From contig MHAZ01000001.1 in the NCBI GenBank assembly GCA_001803165.1, positions 124,001 to 188,000 on the forward strand: DNA of 64,000 nucleotides, given 5' to 3'. This DNA is from Stygiobacter sp. RIFOXYC2_FULL_38_25. Lineage in GTDB: Bacteria > Bacteroidota > Ignavibacteria > Ignavibacteriales > Melioribacteraceae. Of the stretch, positions 16,822 to 26,119 are shown piece by piece. The notes beneath the pieces are model-generated. The model saw only the letters and a list, made by a program, of their open reading frames with translations. It made no database searches and was not told the origin of the DNA. A program made the translations under genes and the position numbers. Within the stretch, counting starts at the first letter, position 1. Each line of letters opens with the position of its first letter.

Positions 16822-18315
16822 ATGCCTCCCGGAAAAAAATATAAAATCCTTTTCGTGACCTCAGAAGTGTACCCATTTATTAAGACCGGCGGTCTGGCTG
16901 ATGTGTCTTCGGCATTACCACAGAAATTGCAAGAAATGGGGCATCTGGTACGAATTGTTGTTCCAAAGTATGGTGCAATTGATGAAAGAAAATTCAAAAT
17001 TCACGAAGTTGTTCGCCTTAAAGATTTAACGATGAAAATTGGGATAAAAGATGTTGTTTTCTCACTTCGTTCATCCTTTTTGATTGGACCGAAAACTCGC
17101 GTACAAATCTATTTCCTGGACAATCCGGAGTATTTTGGAAGTCGCCACAGCATGTATAGCGATCCTTTGACAAATGAAGATTACCCGGACAACGATGAAC
17201 GGTTTATACTTTTAGCTCGATCAGTTTATGAACTTGTCCAGAAGTTGGGATGGGTTCCGGATATCATACATTGCAATGATTGGCAATGCGGTCTTGTTCC
17301 GGTTTATCTTAAAGCAATGTTCAAAAACGACCCGGCGTTTAAGGGAATCAAAACACTTTTCACAATTCACAATCTTGGCTTTCAAGGGGTTTTCCCAAAG
17401 AGCACTTTCGAGAAGACATCATTGCCGAGAGAACTCAATTCCGAAAAGGGAATTTTGCATAAGGGAAGTGTAAACTACTTAAAGAGCGGATTGCTTTATT
17501 CAGATATGATAAATACGGTTAGCGAGACTTACGCTAAAGAGATTTGTTCTTCAAAAGAAATTGGTTTAGGAATGGAAGATATTCTTTCCAAACGGAAGAA
17601 AGATTTATATGGAATAGTGAATGGAATTGATGACACAGTTTGGCATCCCGAAGTTGATACCAAGATTGCTCACAAGTTCTCTGCTAAAAACTTAGAACAC
17701 AAGCTCGAAAACAAAAAAGCGCTTGCCGATAATTTCAATTTTGAGTTTAAGGCTGATGTTCCGGTTCTTGGAATGATTACGAGATTATACGACAATAAGG
17801 GCATGGACATTCTTGAAAAAGCTTTTCCGGAACTAATGAAGATGGATATTCAGTTGGTTCTTTTAGGAACCGGTGAAAAGAAATACAATAAATTTCTAAT
17901 GAACATGGCTTCAAAATATCATAATAAGTTTTCATGCTTTATCGGGTTTGATGATGAACTTGCCCACTTAATAGAAGCCGGCAGCGATATGTTTTTAATG
18001 CCATCTAAATTCGAACCTTGCGGCTTGAACCAAATGTATAGCTTGGTTTACGGAACGGTTCCAATCGTTAGAAAAACCGGTGGTTTAGCAGATACTGTTC
18101 AGAAGTTTAATCCTAAAACAAAAACGGGTAACGGATTCGTCTTTGAGAAATACAATGTAAAAGATTTTTTAGCGGAAATAAAAACAGCTATAAAAGTTTA
18201 CTCATCTGATCCGGAAGTGTGGAAGACAATTCAGCTCAACGGTATGAAGTCGGATTTCTCTTGGTTGAATTCAACAAAGAAATACGTTGATCTTTATAAG
18301 AAGCTTGCCGACTAA
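16822..18315 (+). CDS. glgA: Glycogen synthase (ADP-glucose type)
   Basis: GlgA extends alpha-1,4-glucan chains from nucleotide-sugar donors. The 497-residue GT5 glycosyltransferase has the N-terminal starch-synthase domain with the donor-binding KTGGL motif at residues 21-25, then YPDNDERF, HCNDWQCGLVP, the HNLGFQG segment, MINTVSETYA and GIVNGIDDTVWHP. The C-terminal GT-B half has GMITRLYDNKGMDIL, VLLGTGEKKY and the acidic-donor region PSKFEPCGLNQMYSL followed by GTVPIVRKTGGLADTV. The ATG at 16822 lies nine bases after AGGA; a TTG at 16816 would be too close. Together with the adjacent HAD phosphatase it starts a run of plus-strand genes. Confidence 0.94.
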   Translation: MPPGKKYKILFVTSEVYPFIKTGGLADVSSALPQKLQEMGHLVRIVVPKYGAIDERKFKIHEVVRLKDLTMKIGIKDVVFSLRSSFLIGPKTRVQIYFLDNPEYFGSRHSMYSDPLTNEDYPDNDERFILLARSVYELVQKLGWVPDIIHCNDWQCGLVPVYLKAMFKNDPAFKGIKTLFTIHNLGFQGVFPKSTFEKTSLPRELNSEKGILHKGSVNYLKSGLLYSDMINTVSETYAKEICSSKEIGLGMEDILSKRKKDLYGIVNGIDDTVWHPEVDTKIAHKFSAKNLEHKLENKKALADNFNFEFKADVPVLGMITRLYDNKGMDILEKAFPELMKMDIQLVLLGTGEKKYNKFLMNMASKYHNKFSCFIGFDDELAHLIEAGSDMFLMPSKFEPCGLNQMYSLVYGTVPIVRKTGGLADTVQKFNPKTKTGNGFVFEKYNVKDFLAEIKTAIKVYSSDPEVWKTIQLNGMKSDFSWLNSTKKYVDLYKKLAD

Positions 18316-18317
18316 TT

Positions 18318-18893
18318 ATGCTCCATCACGCTGTGTTTTTGGATCGCGACGGGACAATTAATTACGATACCGGCTACGTTAAGAATCCAGACGATATAAA
18401 AATTTTAGATGGAGTTTCTGAAGGAATTCGGAAACTTAAACGCGACTTTGGTTTTAAGATAGTTGTCATTTCAAATCAAGCCGGTGTTGCAAAGGGTTTG
18501 ATGACAATTGAAGACGTTGAAGCAGTAAATAGTAGAATTGATTTTTTGTTGAAGAAAGAACAAGCTGAGATTGACAGGTTCTATTACTGTCCATATCATC
18601 CTCTCTTTAGCAGCGAAGATGAAGCGATGTGTAGAAAACCTTCTCCGCAAATGCTCTTCAAAGCCGCAGAAGATATGAATTTGGATTTGAGCCGTTCTTA
18701 TATGATGGGCGATAGAGAATCTGATGTTGTTTGCGGATTAAACGCCGGAGTGAAATCAATTTTACTGAAAAGTGATATTTACGATGCGGAATTATCCGCC
18801 TTGCAAAATCAAAACAAAAAGCCCAATTTTGTAGCCGCTAATTTCATAGAAGCGTGTGATTACATACTAAAAGATTTCGGAGGAAGTAATTGA
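18318..18893 (+). CDS. gmhB: HAD phosphatase, GmhB-like (histidinol-/heptose-bisphosphate phosphatase family)
   Basis: A 191-residue HAD-superfamily phosphatase. The nucleophile motif FLDRDGTIN gives Asp9 and Asp11; motif II is VVISNQAGVAKG; later motifs are RKPSPQML (Lys) and MMGDRESDV (Asp pair). The Zn-binding loop of the GmhB group is present as CPYHP followed by a later Cys in AMCRKP. GmhB removes the 7-phosphate from D-glycero-D-manno-heptose 1,7-bisphosphate in LPS-core or S-layer heptose synthesis. The substrate cannot be settled by sequence alone, since the closely related HisB phosphatase domain has the same motifs. It begins two bases after the glgA stop and overlaps the next gene by four. 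Confidence 0.85.
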   Translation: MLHHAVFLDRDGTINYDTGYVKNPDDIKILDGVSEGIRKLKRDFGFKIVVISNQAGVAKGLMTIEDVEAVNSRIDFLLKKEQAEIDRFYYCPYHPLFSSEDEAMCRKPSPQMLFKAAEDMNLDLSRSYMMGDRESDVVCGLNAGVKSILLKSDIYDAELSALQNQNKKPNFVAANFIEACDYILKDFGGSN

Positions 18894-20104
18894 TTAAATA
18901 TCTTCGGCTAAGCTTTCTTTCTTTATCATTGATTGCTTTGTTTATTTCTTGCAGCGATTCACCAACTTCCGTCGGTGAAAATCTTATACCCGATCAAGAC
19001 AAAATTAAATTCTCTGAATATGATTCGTTTTTGGAAAGCGCTCCGCAACAATCATATACGTATCAGGAAAAATTAAAATACGGCTCTTCCGAAAAAGTAC
19101 TGCTCGGCAAGACATCACTCGGCGAATCTTATATTGTGTATAAGTTTTTTATTTATATGCCGGACTCTCTTCTCACCAAATTGGCAAATAACGAACTAAC
19201 CGTAACTTCTGCCAAAATGGAAATGAAATCCACCTACAAGTTAGGTGCAACTGGCGCTCCTTTCGATTATTCTGTCCATCAAATTAGAAAAGCGTGGACT
19301 GAAGATGGTTTTGACAAAGATACATTGAAAACTTTTTTAGAAACTTCGCAATATGATTTATCAGATGTGTCGAGCAATAGAGTCATTGCCCAGAATGATT
19401 CTTTACTAAAATTTGATTTAAGCACGCAAGTGGTAACAGATTGGCTGAAAGCTAAGAAGGATTCCAACTTCACAAGAAATTACGGGTTACTCTTTAAGCC
19501 CAAAGCCGGCACAAACAGATTTTTCGGCTTCGATGCTGTTTATACAGATGGTACTTCAACAAACATTCTTCTGAAAATTAAATACAAATGGGGTACTTCT
19601 ACTGTTTACAATGATTCAATTAACGTAGCACCTTTCTGGGATGTTCATGCATTATTGGGAGCTAAACCGATTTCAGAAAATCATATTTATCTGCAAGGAA
19701 GTATAGGCGTGCGTTCTGTTCTTTCATTTGATTTTAGCAAACTGCCTAAGAACATTATTCTAAATAAAGCTACGTTGGAATTAACCGTTGACGATAACCC
19801 GGCACAAACATCCGATGGAACTCCGGCTTCAGATTCAATTACAGTCCAAACTCTGAAAGATTCGATTGCCAAAGAACTTACTTCAGACAGCTTATATTTT
19901 GCGTATCTAAAACGTACAGGAAATATTTACAGCGGAGATATAGCATGGATGGTTCAGAAGTGGATAAAAGGCGATGCGAACCAAGGAATCATTTTAGCGT
20001 TACCGGATGAGAATTATAGCGCATCACGGATAGCAATATATAATAGCAAAGTAACAGACAAAGCACTAAGACCAAGACTAAAACTTATTTACACAATAAA
20101 GTGA
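18890..20104 (+). CDS. Lipoprotein with two beta-sandwich (DNRLRE-like) domains
   Basis: A 404-residue predicted lipoprotein. The signal ends in ALFISCSDS, giving a lipid-modified Cys near residue 21. The rest is beta-rich and includes two similar regions with the pattern 'alters a set of strands, then a helix with W': about residues 70-230 (TVTSAKMEMKST, TQVVTDWLKAK) and about 250-400 (NKATLELTVDD, DIAWMVQKWIKGD, RPRLKLIYTIK). This resembles DNRLRE-type domains found in extracellular proteins of these phyla. The TTG start overlaps the upstream stop (TTGA) and is preceded by GGAGG. An outer-membrane protein gene follows after four bases. Function unknown; an envelope role is likely. Confidence 0.72.
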   Translation: MIKYLRLSFLSLSLIALFISCSDSPTSVGENLIPDQDKIKFSEYDSFLESAPQQSYTYQEKLKYGSSEKVLLGKTSLGESYIVYKFFIYMPDSLLTKLANNELTVTSAKMEMKSTYKLGATGAPFDYSVHQIRKAWTEDGFDKDTLKTFLETSQYDLSDVSSNRVIAQNDSLLKFDLSTQVVTDWLKAKKDSNFTRNYGLLFKPKAGTNRFFGFDAVYTDGTSTNILLKIKYKWGTSTVYNDSINVAPFWDVHALLGAKPISENHIYLQGSIGVRSVLSFDFSKLPKNIILNKATLELTVDDNPAQTSDGTPASDSITVQTLKDSIAKELTSDSLYFAYLKRTGNIYSGDIAWMVQKWIKGDANQGIILALPDENYSASRIAIYNSKVTDKALRPRLKLIYTIK

Positions 20105-20108
20105 CCCC

Positions 20109-21362
20109 ATGCGAAATAAAATTTTATTACTTATAGTTTGTCTTACACAATCCGTTCTATTTGCTTCTGGCGGATCAATTTATACAAGACTAGGTTTGGG
20201 AGAATTGAATTACAATTTCTCAGCGAGAAGGTTTGGTCTTGGAGAACTTGGCTATGCACTTTCTGATAGAGAATTTCTAAGTTATGCCAACCCGGCTTCT
20301 TGGAATCAAATTGGGTTAACAAAATTTGAAACCGGAATAATGATTAACTCGGTAACCCAATCTTCAAGCTCTACTTCTGTATTCAATTCTAATTCATACT
20401 ATACCGGCTTGGTGGTCGGATTTCCAATTAGCCGCGAAAACGGAATCTCATTTGCCGGTGGTATTGTTCCTTACAGCAATGTTGGTTACGATTTAATTGC
20501 CGACGAAAAAAGTACTTTGGTAGACTCTCATAAAACTTCTTATAAAGGTGATGGCGGAATCTTTAAAATATTTTTCGGGACATCATACAGATTACCTTTT
20601 GATTTCTCGCTCGGTGCTTCTTTTGATTATTATAATGGAAAGATAAACAACACAACAAGTGTTGCCTTCGAGGATTCTTCTGATTTTCGTGACGCTACAT
20701 TTAAGCGTGAATTCAGCTATCATGGAATTGGAGCTACACTCGGACTAATTTCGAGCGATCTTTCAAAATTATTTGGTGAAAGTGATTTTAAGGATTTTAG
20801 AATTGGTCTTTCGTTTTCTCCGCAAGTAAATCTCAGTTCCGATTCCACCAATACATTTACTTCTTTAATTGGTGATTACGAGTATAACTCCGGGGTTACT
20901 AAAACAAAACTCCCATATAGATTAGGTGTTGGTGCTTCATTCAAACTAACCGATAATTATTTATTTGTATTGGATTATTTGCACCAGCCGATGAGTGAAC
21001 TTAGCTGGGGAGGAATCAAAACCACTCAGATGCAAGATATTTCGAAATATAGTTTTGGCGTAGAGTATCGTCCTTCTTATAATTCAACCGGTTTTTGGAA
21101 GCAAGTAATGCTTCGCGGCGGTGCTAGTTACGAAAACACGCCATACGTTTTTAACGGGACTTCTGTCAATCAGCTTTCAGTTTATGCCGGTCTTTCTTTG
21201 CCGTTAGATTTTGAGCGTGCAGGCTTTACAAATACGATAGATATTGGTTTCCAGTATGGAAGAAGAGGAACAACTGATAACAATCTGATTCAAGAGAACA
21301 TTTATAAATTTTATATAACAATAAATTTCGGAGAGCTTTGGTTTATTCCTACTGAAAGATAG
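20109..21362 (+). CDS. Outer-membrane beta-barrel protein
   Basis: A 417-residue protein with a cleavable signal peptide (to about residue 20, LFASGGS) and a long succession of amphipathic strands ending in the aromatic-rich stretch YKFYITINFGELWF near the C-terminus, typical of outer-membrane barrels. The N-terminal part SIYTRLGLGELNYNFSARRFGLGELGYAL and YANPASWNQIGLTKFETG resembles the FadL/OMPP1-like or PorV-like group seen in T9SS-bearing bacteria. The ligand or role is not apparent. It is coupled with the preceding lipoprotein gene (gap of four bases), so the two may work together. Confidence 0.75.
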   Translation: MRNKILLLIVCLTQSVLFASGGSIYTRLGLGELNYNFSARRFGLGELGYALSDREFLSYANPASWNQIGLTKFETGIMINSVTQSSSSTSVFNSNSYYTGLVVGFPISRENGISFAGGIVPYSNVGYDLIADEKSTLVDSHKTSYKGDGGIFKIFFGTSYRLPFDFSLGASFDYYNGKINNTTSVAFEDSSDFRDATFKREFSYHGIGATLGLISSDLSKLFGESDFKDFRIGLSFSPQVNLSSDSTNTFTSLIGDYEYNSGVTKTKLPYRLGVGASFKLTDNYLFVLDYLHQPMSELSWGGIKTTQMQDISKYSFGVEYRPSYNSTGFWKQVMLRGGASYENTPYVFNGTSVNQLSVYAGLSLPLDFERAGFTNTIDIGFQYGRRGTTDNNLIQENIYKFYITINFGELWFIPTER

Positions 21363-21436
21363 AATAACAAAGATTTTTTTTATGAAACTTTCCGGCAATT
21401 TCTTACCTTGAACCCACAACAAAAAATAGATTTGTC

Positions 21437-22732
21437 ATGCCCAACTACTTAGAAAAAGACCATGAAGTTCTAAAAGTTGCACAGTTAGAACTTCAGAGAC
21501 AAGAATCTCACCTAGAATTAATCGCATCAGAAAATTTCGTTTCGATGTCAGTACTTGCCGCTGCCGGTTCAGTATTAACAAATAAATATGCCGAAGGATA
21601 TCCCGGTAAACGCTATTACGGCGGATGCGAATTCGTTGATATGGCAGAAGATATAGCTCGCGACAGATTGAAAAAATTATTTGGTGCAGAGTATGTAAAC
21701 GTTCAACCGCATAGCGGCTCGCAAGCGAATATGGCTGTCTATATGTCGCTGATTAAACCTGGCGATACAATTTTAGGCTTAAGCCTTGATCATGGCGGAC
21801 ATTTAACACACGGTTCGCATGTAAACTTCAGCGGACAGATTTACCGTGCTGTTGGTTATTCACTCAACAAAGAAACTAAGCTTCTAGATTACAACCTTGT
21901 TGAAGATTTAGCTAAGAAAGAGAAACCGAAACTTATCGTAATGGGTGCTAGTGCTTACTCACGTGATTGGGATTATGCAAAATTCCGTGAGATAGCAGAC
22001 AAAGTTGGTGCGCTCTTAATGATGGATATGGCTCATCCAGCCGGATTGATTGCAAAAGGTTTGCTTAACAATCCGTTGCCATATTGCGATGTAGTTACTT
22101 CAACAACACACAAAACACTGCGTGGACCTCGCGGCGGAATTATTTTGATGGGTAAGGATAGAGAGAATCCTTTTGGAATTAAAACTATTAAAGGGGACCG
22201 CTTGAAACTTATGAGCGAGCTTCTTGATGGAATGGTTATGCCGGGAATTCAAGGCGGACCTCTTATGCACATTATTATGGCAAAGGCAGTAGCATTTGGA
22301 GAAGCACTTACTGATGATTTTGCAGAATACGCAAAACAAATCATTAAGAATTCTAAAGCACTTGCTTCGGAAATGACTTCTCTCGGTTACGATATTGTCT
22401 CCGGTGGGACAGATAACCACTTGATGCTTGTTGATTTAACAAACAAAGATTTGAGCGGTAAGAAAGTTGAGAACGCACTCGGCGCTGCCGGAATTACTGT
22501 TAACAAAAACATGATTCCGTTTGATACTAAGAGTCCATTTGTTACAAGCGGAATTAGAATTGGCACTCCGGCTGTTACAACGCGCGGAATGAAAGAAAAC
22601 GAAATGAAACAAATTGCTTCCTTTATTGATAGAGCAATTAAAAATGTTGAAAATGAATCTGAGCTCGCAAACATTAAAAAAGAAGTAGCTCAACTTTGTT
22701 CAAACTTTTCACTTTATCCGGAATTAGCATAA
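21437..22732 (+). CDS. glyA: Serine hydroxymethyltransferase
   Basis: GlyA converts serine and tetrahydrofolate to glycine and 5,10-methylene-tetrahydrofolate, a main source of one-carbon units. The 431-residue PLP enzyme shows [11 protein letters not shown]-like (here [13 protein letters not shown]), [33 protein letters not shown], the [13 protein letters not shown] segment, [11 protein letters not shown], and the PLP-lysine site [15 protein letters not shown], then [18 protein letters not shown] and [15 protein letters not shown]. It is complete. A 74-nt gap with no clear terminator separates it from the outer-membrane protein gene upstream, and tatC follows after six bases. Confidence 0.97.
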   Translation: MPNYLEKDHEVLKVAQLELQRQESHLELIASENFVSMSVLAAAGSVLTNKYAEGYPGKRYYGGCEFVDMAEDIARDRLKKLFGAEYVNVQPHSGSQANMAVYMSLIKPGDTILGLSLDHGGHLTHGSHVNFSGQIYRAVGYSLNKETKLLDYNLVEDLAKKEKPKLIVMGASAYSRDWDYAKFREIADKVGALLMMDMAHPAGLIAKGLLNNPLPYCDVVTSTTHKTLRGPRGGIILMGKDRENPFGIKTIKGDRLKLMSELLDGMVMPGIQGGPLMHIIMAKAVAFGEALTDDFAEYAKQIIKNSKALASEMTSLGYDIVSGGTDNHLMLVDLTNKDLSGKKVENALGAAGITVNKNMIPFDTKSPFVTSGIRIGTPAVTTRGMKENEMKQIASFIDRAIKNVENESELANIKKEVAQLCSNFSLYPELA

Positions 22733-22738
22733 TTAACT

Positions 22739-23494
22739 GTGAGTGACGAAAAGAAACTTATAGAAGAGAAAGTCGAGGAAGAGAAGGAAATGACCTTCCT
22801 CGACCATCTCGAAGAACTGAGATGGAGAATTATCTATTCTCTTGGGGGAATTGCAATAGGTACAATCGTAGCATGGATATTTATTGATTTCTTTGTGGAA
22901 CAAATTTTATTGCTTCCGGCAAAAACCTCTAGTCTTAAACTTCAGAGTATTCGCCCTTTCGGACAATTATTTCTCTACTTCCAGGTAGCTATAATTCTTG
23001 GATTGATTTTTAGTTTTCCAAATGTTGTTTATCAACTCTGGAAGTTTATCGCTCCCGCACTTAAGCAAAAAGAGAAGAAGTACATAAAATGGATTGTAAC
23101 CTTTACAACTTTTTGTTTTTTATGCGGGATTGCTTTCGCTTATTATATAATGCTTCCGCTAACATTAAAATTTGCTGCGCAGTTTGGTTCTCCTACAATT
23201 GAAAACAATTTTTCCATTGATGAGTATTTGTCAATTGTTCTAAGTGTACTGCTTGGCGCAGGACTTGTTTTCGAACTTCCCATGCTTTCTTTTTTTCTCT
23301 CTACTATTGGAATTTTAACACCAAAACTGATGAGAAAATACCGCCGCCATTCGATTGTAGTCATCCTGGTGCTCGCGGCTTTCTTAACACCGGGTACAGA
23401 TCCGGTTTCACAGCTACTCTTAGCCATTCCTTTGGTAATATTATACGAAATAAGTATTTTCGTTTCGAAAATATTCCAGAAGAAGAGTGCCTAA
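22739..23494 (+). CDS. tatC: Sec-independent protein translocase TatC
   Basis: TatC is the polytopic inner-membrane receptor that binds twin-arginine signal peptides and exports folded proteins. The 251-residue protein begins at a GTG and has the hallmark MTFLDHLEELRWRI near residue 20, six predicted membrane helices, FSFPNVVYQLWKFIAPAL, EKKY before helix III, and FELPMLSFFLSTIGI. No tatA or tatB gene is seen here. A likely client in the window is ActB, which has an SRRKFL twin-arginine motif. It overlaps the following prenyl synthase gene by eight bases. Confidence 0.95.
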   Translation: MSDEKKLIEEKVEEEKEMTFLDHLEELRWRIIYSLGGIAIGTIVAWIFIDFFVEQILLLPAKTSSLKLQSIRPFGQLFLYFQVAIILGLIFSFPNVVYQLWKFIAPALKQKEKKYIKWIVTFTTFCFLCGIAFAYYIMLPLTLKFAAQFGSPTIENNFSIDEYLSIVLSVLLGAGLVFELPMLSFFLSTIGILTPKLMRKYRRHSIVVILVLAAFLTPGTDPVSQLLLAIPLVILYEISIFVSKIFQKKSA

Positions 23495-24467
23495 AAGAAA
23501 CATTTCCGAAATTTCTCATCTGATTGATGAAGACTTAAAACGCTTTAACGAGCTATTTAAGCAATCCCTCAAATCTAAAGTCGCCTTAGTAGATTTAATT
23601 ACCCGCTATATTCTTAAGCAAAAGGGAAAGAAAGTTCGCCCTTTGCTTGTCTTGCTTTCAAGCAAAATAGCCGGCGGAGTTTCCGGGCGCAGCTACCGCG
23701 GTGCTATTCTTGTAGAGTTACTTCACACAGCAACTTTAGTTCACGATGATGTTGTTGATAATGCAGAAACAAGGCGAAGTTTTCCATCAATCAATGCCGT
23801 ATGGAAAAATAAAATTGCTGTACTGATGGGAGATTATCTTCTTTCAAGAGGATTAATGCAAGCCGTTGATGGCTCTGATTATGATTTTCTAAAAGTTATA
23901 ACAAATACTGTACGCCGTATGTCTGAAGGTGAATTGTTGCAGACAAGCAAAACCCGCAAACTTGATAATGACGAAGAAACATATTTCAGAATAATATCTG
24001 ATAAGACGGCTTCGCTGCTTTCTACTTGCTGCGAAGTCGGTGCAAGAGCCGCAACTGAAGATGATGAAAAGATTAAAGCCATGAGAGACTTTGGCGAGAA
24101 TTTGGGAATTGCTTTCCAAATACGTGATGATATCTTGGATTTTGTAGGAACAAGTTCGCTGCTTGGTAAACCCCTTGGTGGAGATATCAAAGAAAAGAAA
24201 TTAACGCTTCCTCTCATTTATGCGCTCAAAAATTCCCCGGCTGATGAGGTTAAACAAGTTATTAAAACTATGAAAGCCAGCGAGAAAAAAATTGATGTTA
24301 ATCTGGTAATCGAGTTTGTAAAGAGAAATGGCGGAATTGAGTATGCCGATAAAGTAGCAAAAGAATACTCAGAAAAAGCAAAACAAAACCTATCAATATT
24401 CGAGAACTCAGAATATAAATCAGCTTTAAGTGATTTAGCCGATTTTGTTGTTGAAAGAACCAAGTAA
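23487..24467 (+). CDS. ispB: Trans-polyprenyl diphosphate synthase
   Basis: A 326-residue all-trans polyprenyl synthase that condenses isopentenyl diphosphate units onto an allylic starter, probably making the menaquinone side chain. Both aspartate-rich motifs are intact: the first as LVHDDVVDNAETRR and the second as AFQIRDDILDF. Also visible are KGKKVRPLLVLLSS, INAVWKNKIAVLMGDYLLSRG, EGELLQTSK and GGDIKEKKLTLPLIYAL. The product chain length cannot be set from sequence. Its GTG start lies inside the end of tatC. About 180 nt of non-coding DNA with a small hairpin follows. Confidence 0.92.
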   Translation: MPKRNISEISHLIDEDLKRFNELFKQSLKSKVALVDLITRYILKQKGKKVRPLLVLLSSKIAGGVSGRSYRGAILVELLHTATLVHDDVVDNAETRRSFPSINAVWKNKIAVLMGDYLLSRGLMQAVDGSDYDFLKVITNTVRRMSEGELLQTSKTRKLDNDEETYFRIISDKTASLLSTCCEVGARAATEDDEKIKAMRDFGENLGIAFQIRDDILDFVGTSSLLGKPLGGDIKEKKLTLPLIYALKNSPADEVKQVIKTMKASEKKIDVNLVIEFVKRNGGIEYADKVAKEYSEKAKQNLSIFENSEYKSALSDLADFVVERTK

Positions 24468-24513
24468 CAGAAGTTAAGCACTTTGTGATTTTATAGTGCC
24501 TTGGTGACTTATC

Positions 24514-24531
24514 CCGAAGGGACTCCTTCGG
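24514..24531. other. Small perfect hairpin after the prenyl synthase gene
   Basis: CCGAAGG at 24514-24520 pairs with CCTTCGG at 24525-24531 around a GACT loop. It lies 47 nt after the prenyl synthase stop. There is no T-run directly after it, so it is a weak terminator candidate or a dispersed palindrome. Confidence 0.4.
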
Positions 24532-24646
24532 AGGTGGCAAAAAGAACACAGAAGAAATTGAGCCACCAAATTTCACTAAGGAAAAATTATAAATTATAAA
24601 TTATGTGTAACTTTTGTAAGTAATCATTTCGAAATAAGGAAACAAT

Positions 24647-25387
24647 ATGAGTAAGAAACTTTTATTGTTATTTCCACTTATCTTTTTTGGATGTCTCCAG
24701 TACGAAGAAAATATGAAATTGAACAGTGATGGTTCCGGCGAAGTAGTCTCAGCAATCGGAATCAACTCATCTATTTTTTCACTTGGCAACGACACAACTT
24801 CATATAAAGGGTTCAACGAAGAATCCATCATAAAACAATTTGAACATAAAAAGGGAATTAAAGTCCTTGGAACATCGAGAGAAACAAAGGATGGAATAGT
24901 TTGGATAAGAGTAAATCTCAGCTTTGATTCACTTGAGGATTTAGTGAAAGCGGCCGGAAATTCTTCGGAGTACTCTATGTTAGGTGAGATGACGTTAACA
25001 GAAAACGAGGATGGAAATTTTGTCTTCGAGAGGAAAATCGGCAGCAGCAATCCGGATAAGAATGTTGAAAATACTAATGATGAGATTGGTAAAGGAATGC
25101 TTGGGGCAATGTTCGGGCAATACAAATGGACTTATGAATTAACTCTTCCCGGTAAAATCGTTTCTACCAACCTAAAAGAAAGTGAGACTGATAGAGGGAC
25201 AAACCAAATCAAACTAAGCTACTCATTGGCAACTCTAGATAAAGTTCAACCAATCAAAATTGTATTTGAAAAAGGAAACCGGCTAAACGTTTGGATGTTT
25301 TTTCTATTACTTGTAGTAGCTTCAACTTTAGGATATTTTATTTTCTATCTGCTTAAAAGTAAAAAAGATACTAAGGCTGCCGCTTAG
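24647..25387 (+). CDS. LppM-like lipoprotein with C-terminal membrane anchor
   Basis: A 246-residue protein with a signal peptide ending in a lipobox (LIFFGCLQY; Cys near residue 16), a beta-rich domain with MKLNSDGSGEVVSAI near its start and the later W-x-YELTLPGKIVSTN segment, and one C-terminal membrane helix (about residues 217-236) followed by a short basic tail. This arrangement matches the LppM/DUF3153 type, in which a lipoprotein-like domain is also tethered by a C-terminal helix. Role unknown in this group. It stands alone between two non-coding gaps; TAACTTTTG at 24606-24614 loosely resembles a -7 element. Confidence 0.72.
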   Translation: MSKKLLLLFPLIFFGCLQYEENMKLNSDGSGEVVSAIGINSSIFSLGNDTTSYKGFNEESIIKQFEHKKGIKVLGTSRETKDGIVWIRVNLSFDSLEDLVKAAGNSSEYSMLGEMTLTENEDGNFVFERKIGSSNPDKNVENTNDEIGKGMLGAMFGQYKWTYELTLPGKIVSTNLKESETDRGTNQIKLSYSLATLDKVQPIKIVFEKGNRLNVWMFFLLLVVASTLGYFIFYLLKSKKDTKAAA

Positions 25388-25494
25388 TATAAAAATGGAT
25401 TTTTAATAATTCCGAATACAAATTAACTTTGAAAGAGATAGCAGATTTTTCTTACCATAAATTTCCCCTTGCTTTTAAATTGATCTTCTCTTAC

Positions 25495-25976
25495 GTTGAA
25501 AATGGAAATTGAAACAATAAAAAAGGGTGGGGCTCTGCAAAATTGGGGTCTCAATTAAAAACACACTTATAGTTCTCTACAAAAGCAAAAAACAACAAAA
25601 TAAAAATAGATTACAATAAGGCATTGCGTTTTTGTTATGTGTAAAAGAAGGCTGAGTTATATCTAACCAAGTTTATTCTTTTACACAGCAAATTGTAAAT
25701 ATCTCAAAAGAAAATTGAGTTGCTGTAAAGCCAAATTAGTGCTTCGCAGAGCAAAGTTTGGATTCGGTAAAACGAAAGTGAATTATTGCAAAAGGGAAGT
25801 GTGATCTTACAAAACGCATTTATTGTGAAGTAAAACACACTTTAAGTATCGTAAAATGAAAGCGAGGTCTTGTAAAACGTAATTAATGTGATATAAAGCA
25901 CGTTTTGGGCGTTGCAAAATGAAAGTGAGCTAATGAAAAACAAAAGTAAAGCACCGCAAAACCGGGTTTTGAGGGA
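25495..25976. repeat. Degenerate tandem array with a 21-nt period
   Basis: This covers most of the 624-nt gap between the LppM-like gene and the next ORF. From 25641 to 25976 there are 16 consecutive 21-nt steps, most opening with an A-tract core of the form G-Y-AAAA (clearest at 25641, 25725, 25767, 25788, 25830, 25851, 25872, 25914 and 25956). From 25495 to 25640 weaker units follow the same period with one 1-nt slip. A 63-nt superunit is visible at 25788, 25851 and 25914; the first two share about 42 of 63 positions. On the minus strand, one frame reads a 7-residue repeat ending Phe-Tyr or Phe-Cys in nine of 16 units, but has two stops and no evident start. It is therefore either a DNA-level repeat or an eroded heptad-coding gene. 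Confidence 0.75.
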
Positions 25977-26011
25977 ATTATTGTGTTTTTCCTTTGAAAT
26001 AGGAGTTTTGG

Positions 26012-26119
26012 GTGATAACTGCCATGGTCGAGGACTACCATGACGAAAAGATGGGTATTTACTGGCGCGGAATGGTCCGCGACAGCATTAAAATATATGA
26101 GGAGGAAAAACAACTATGA
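26012..26119 (+). CDS. Small ORF coupled to the downstream helical protein
   Basis: A 35-codon ORF beginning at GTG 26012, eight bases after AGGAG, and ending in a TGA at 26117 that overlaps the next gene's ATG at 26116 (ATGA). An in-frame ATG at 26024 is a possible alternative start. The product is charged and contains MGIYWRGMVRDSIKIYEEE, with no signal peptide or known motif. The ribosome-binding site and the ATGA coupling support real translation, at least as a leader that couples the following gene. I do not recognise the sequence. It begins 36 nt after the repeat array ends. Confidence 0.5.
   Translation: MITAMVEDYHDEKMGIYWRGMVRDSIKIYEEEKQL

Noticed and set aside
25641-25976. Could the 21-nt array be a CRISPR?
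   Set aside because: Units are contiguous, degenerate and lack constant repeats separated by unique spacers; no cas gene is nearby.
25883-26113. Minus-strand 76-residue ORF overlapping the array end
   Set aside because: It lies in a different frame from the heptad reading, runs through the ribosome-binding site and coding part of the coupled small ORF, and has no ribosome-binding signal; its apparent pattern comes from the repeat.
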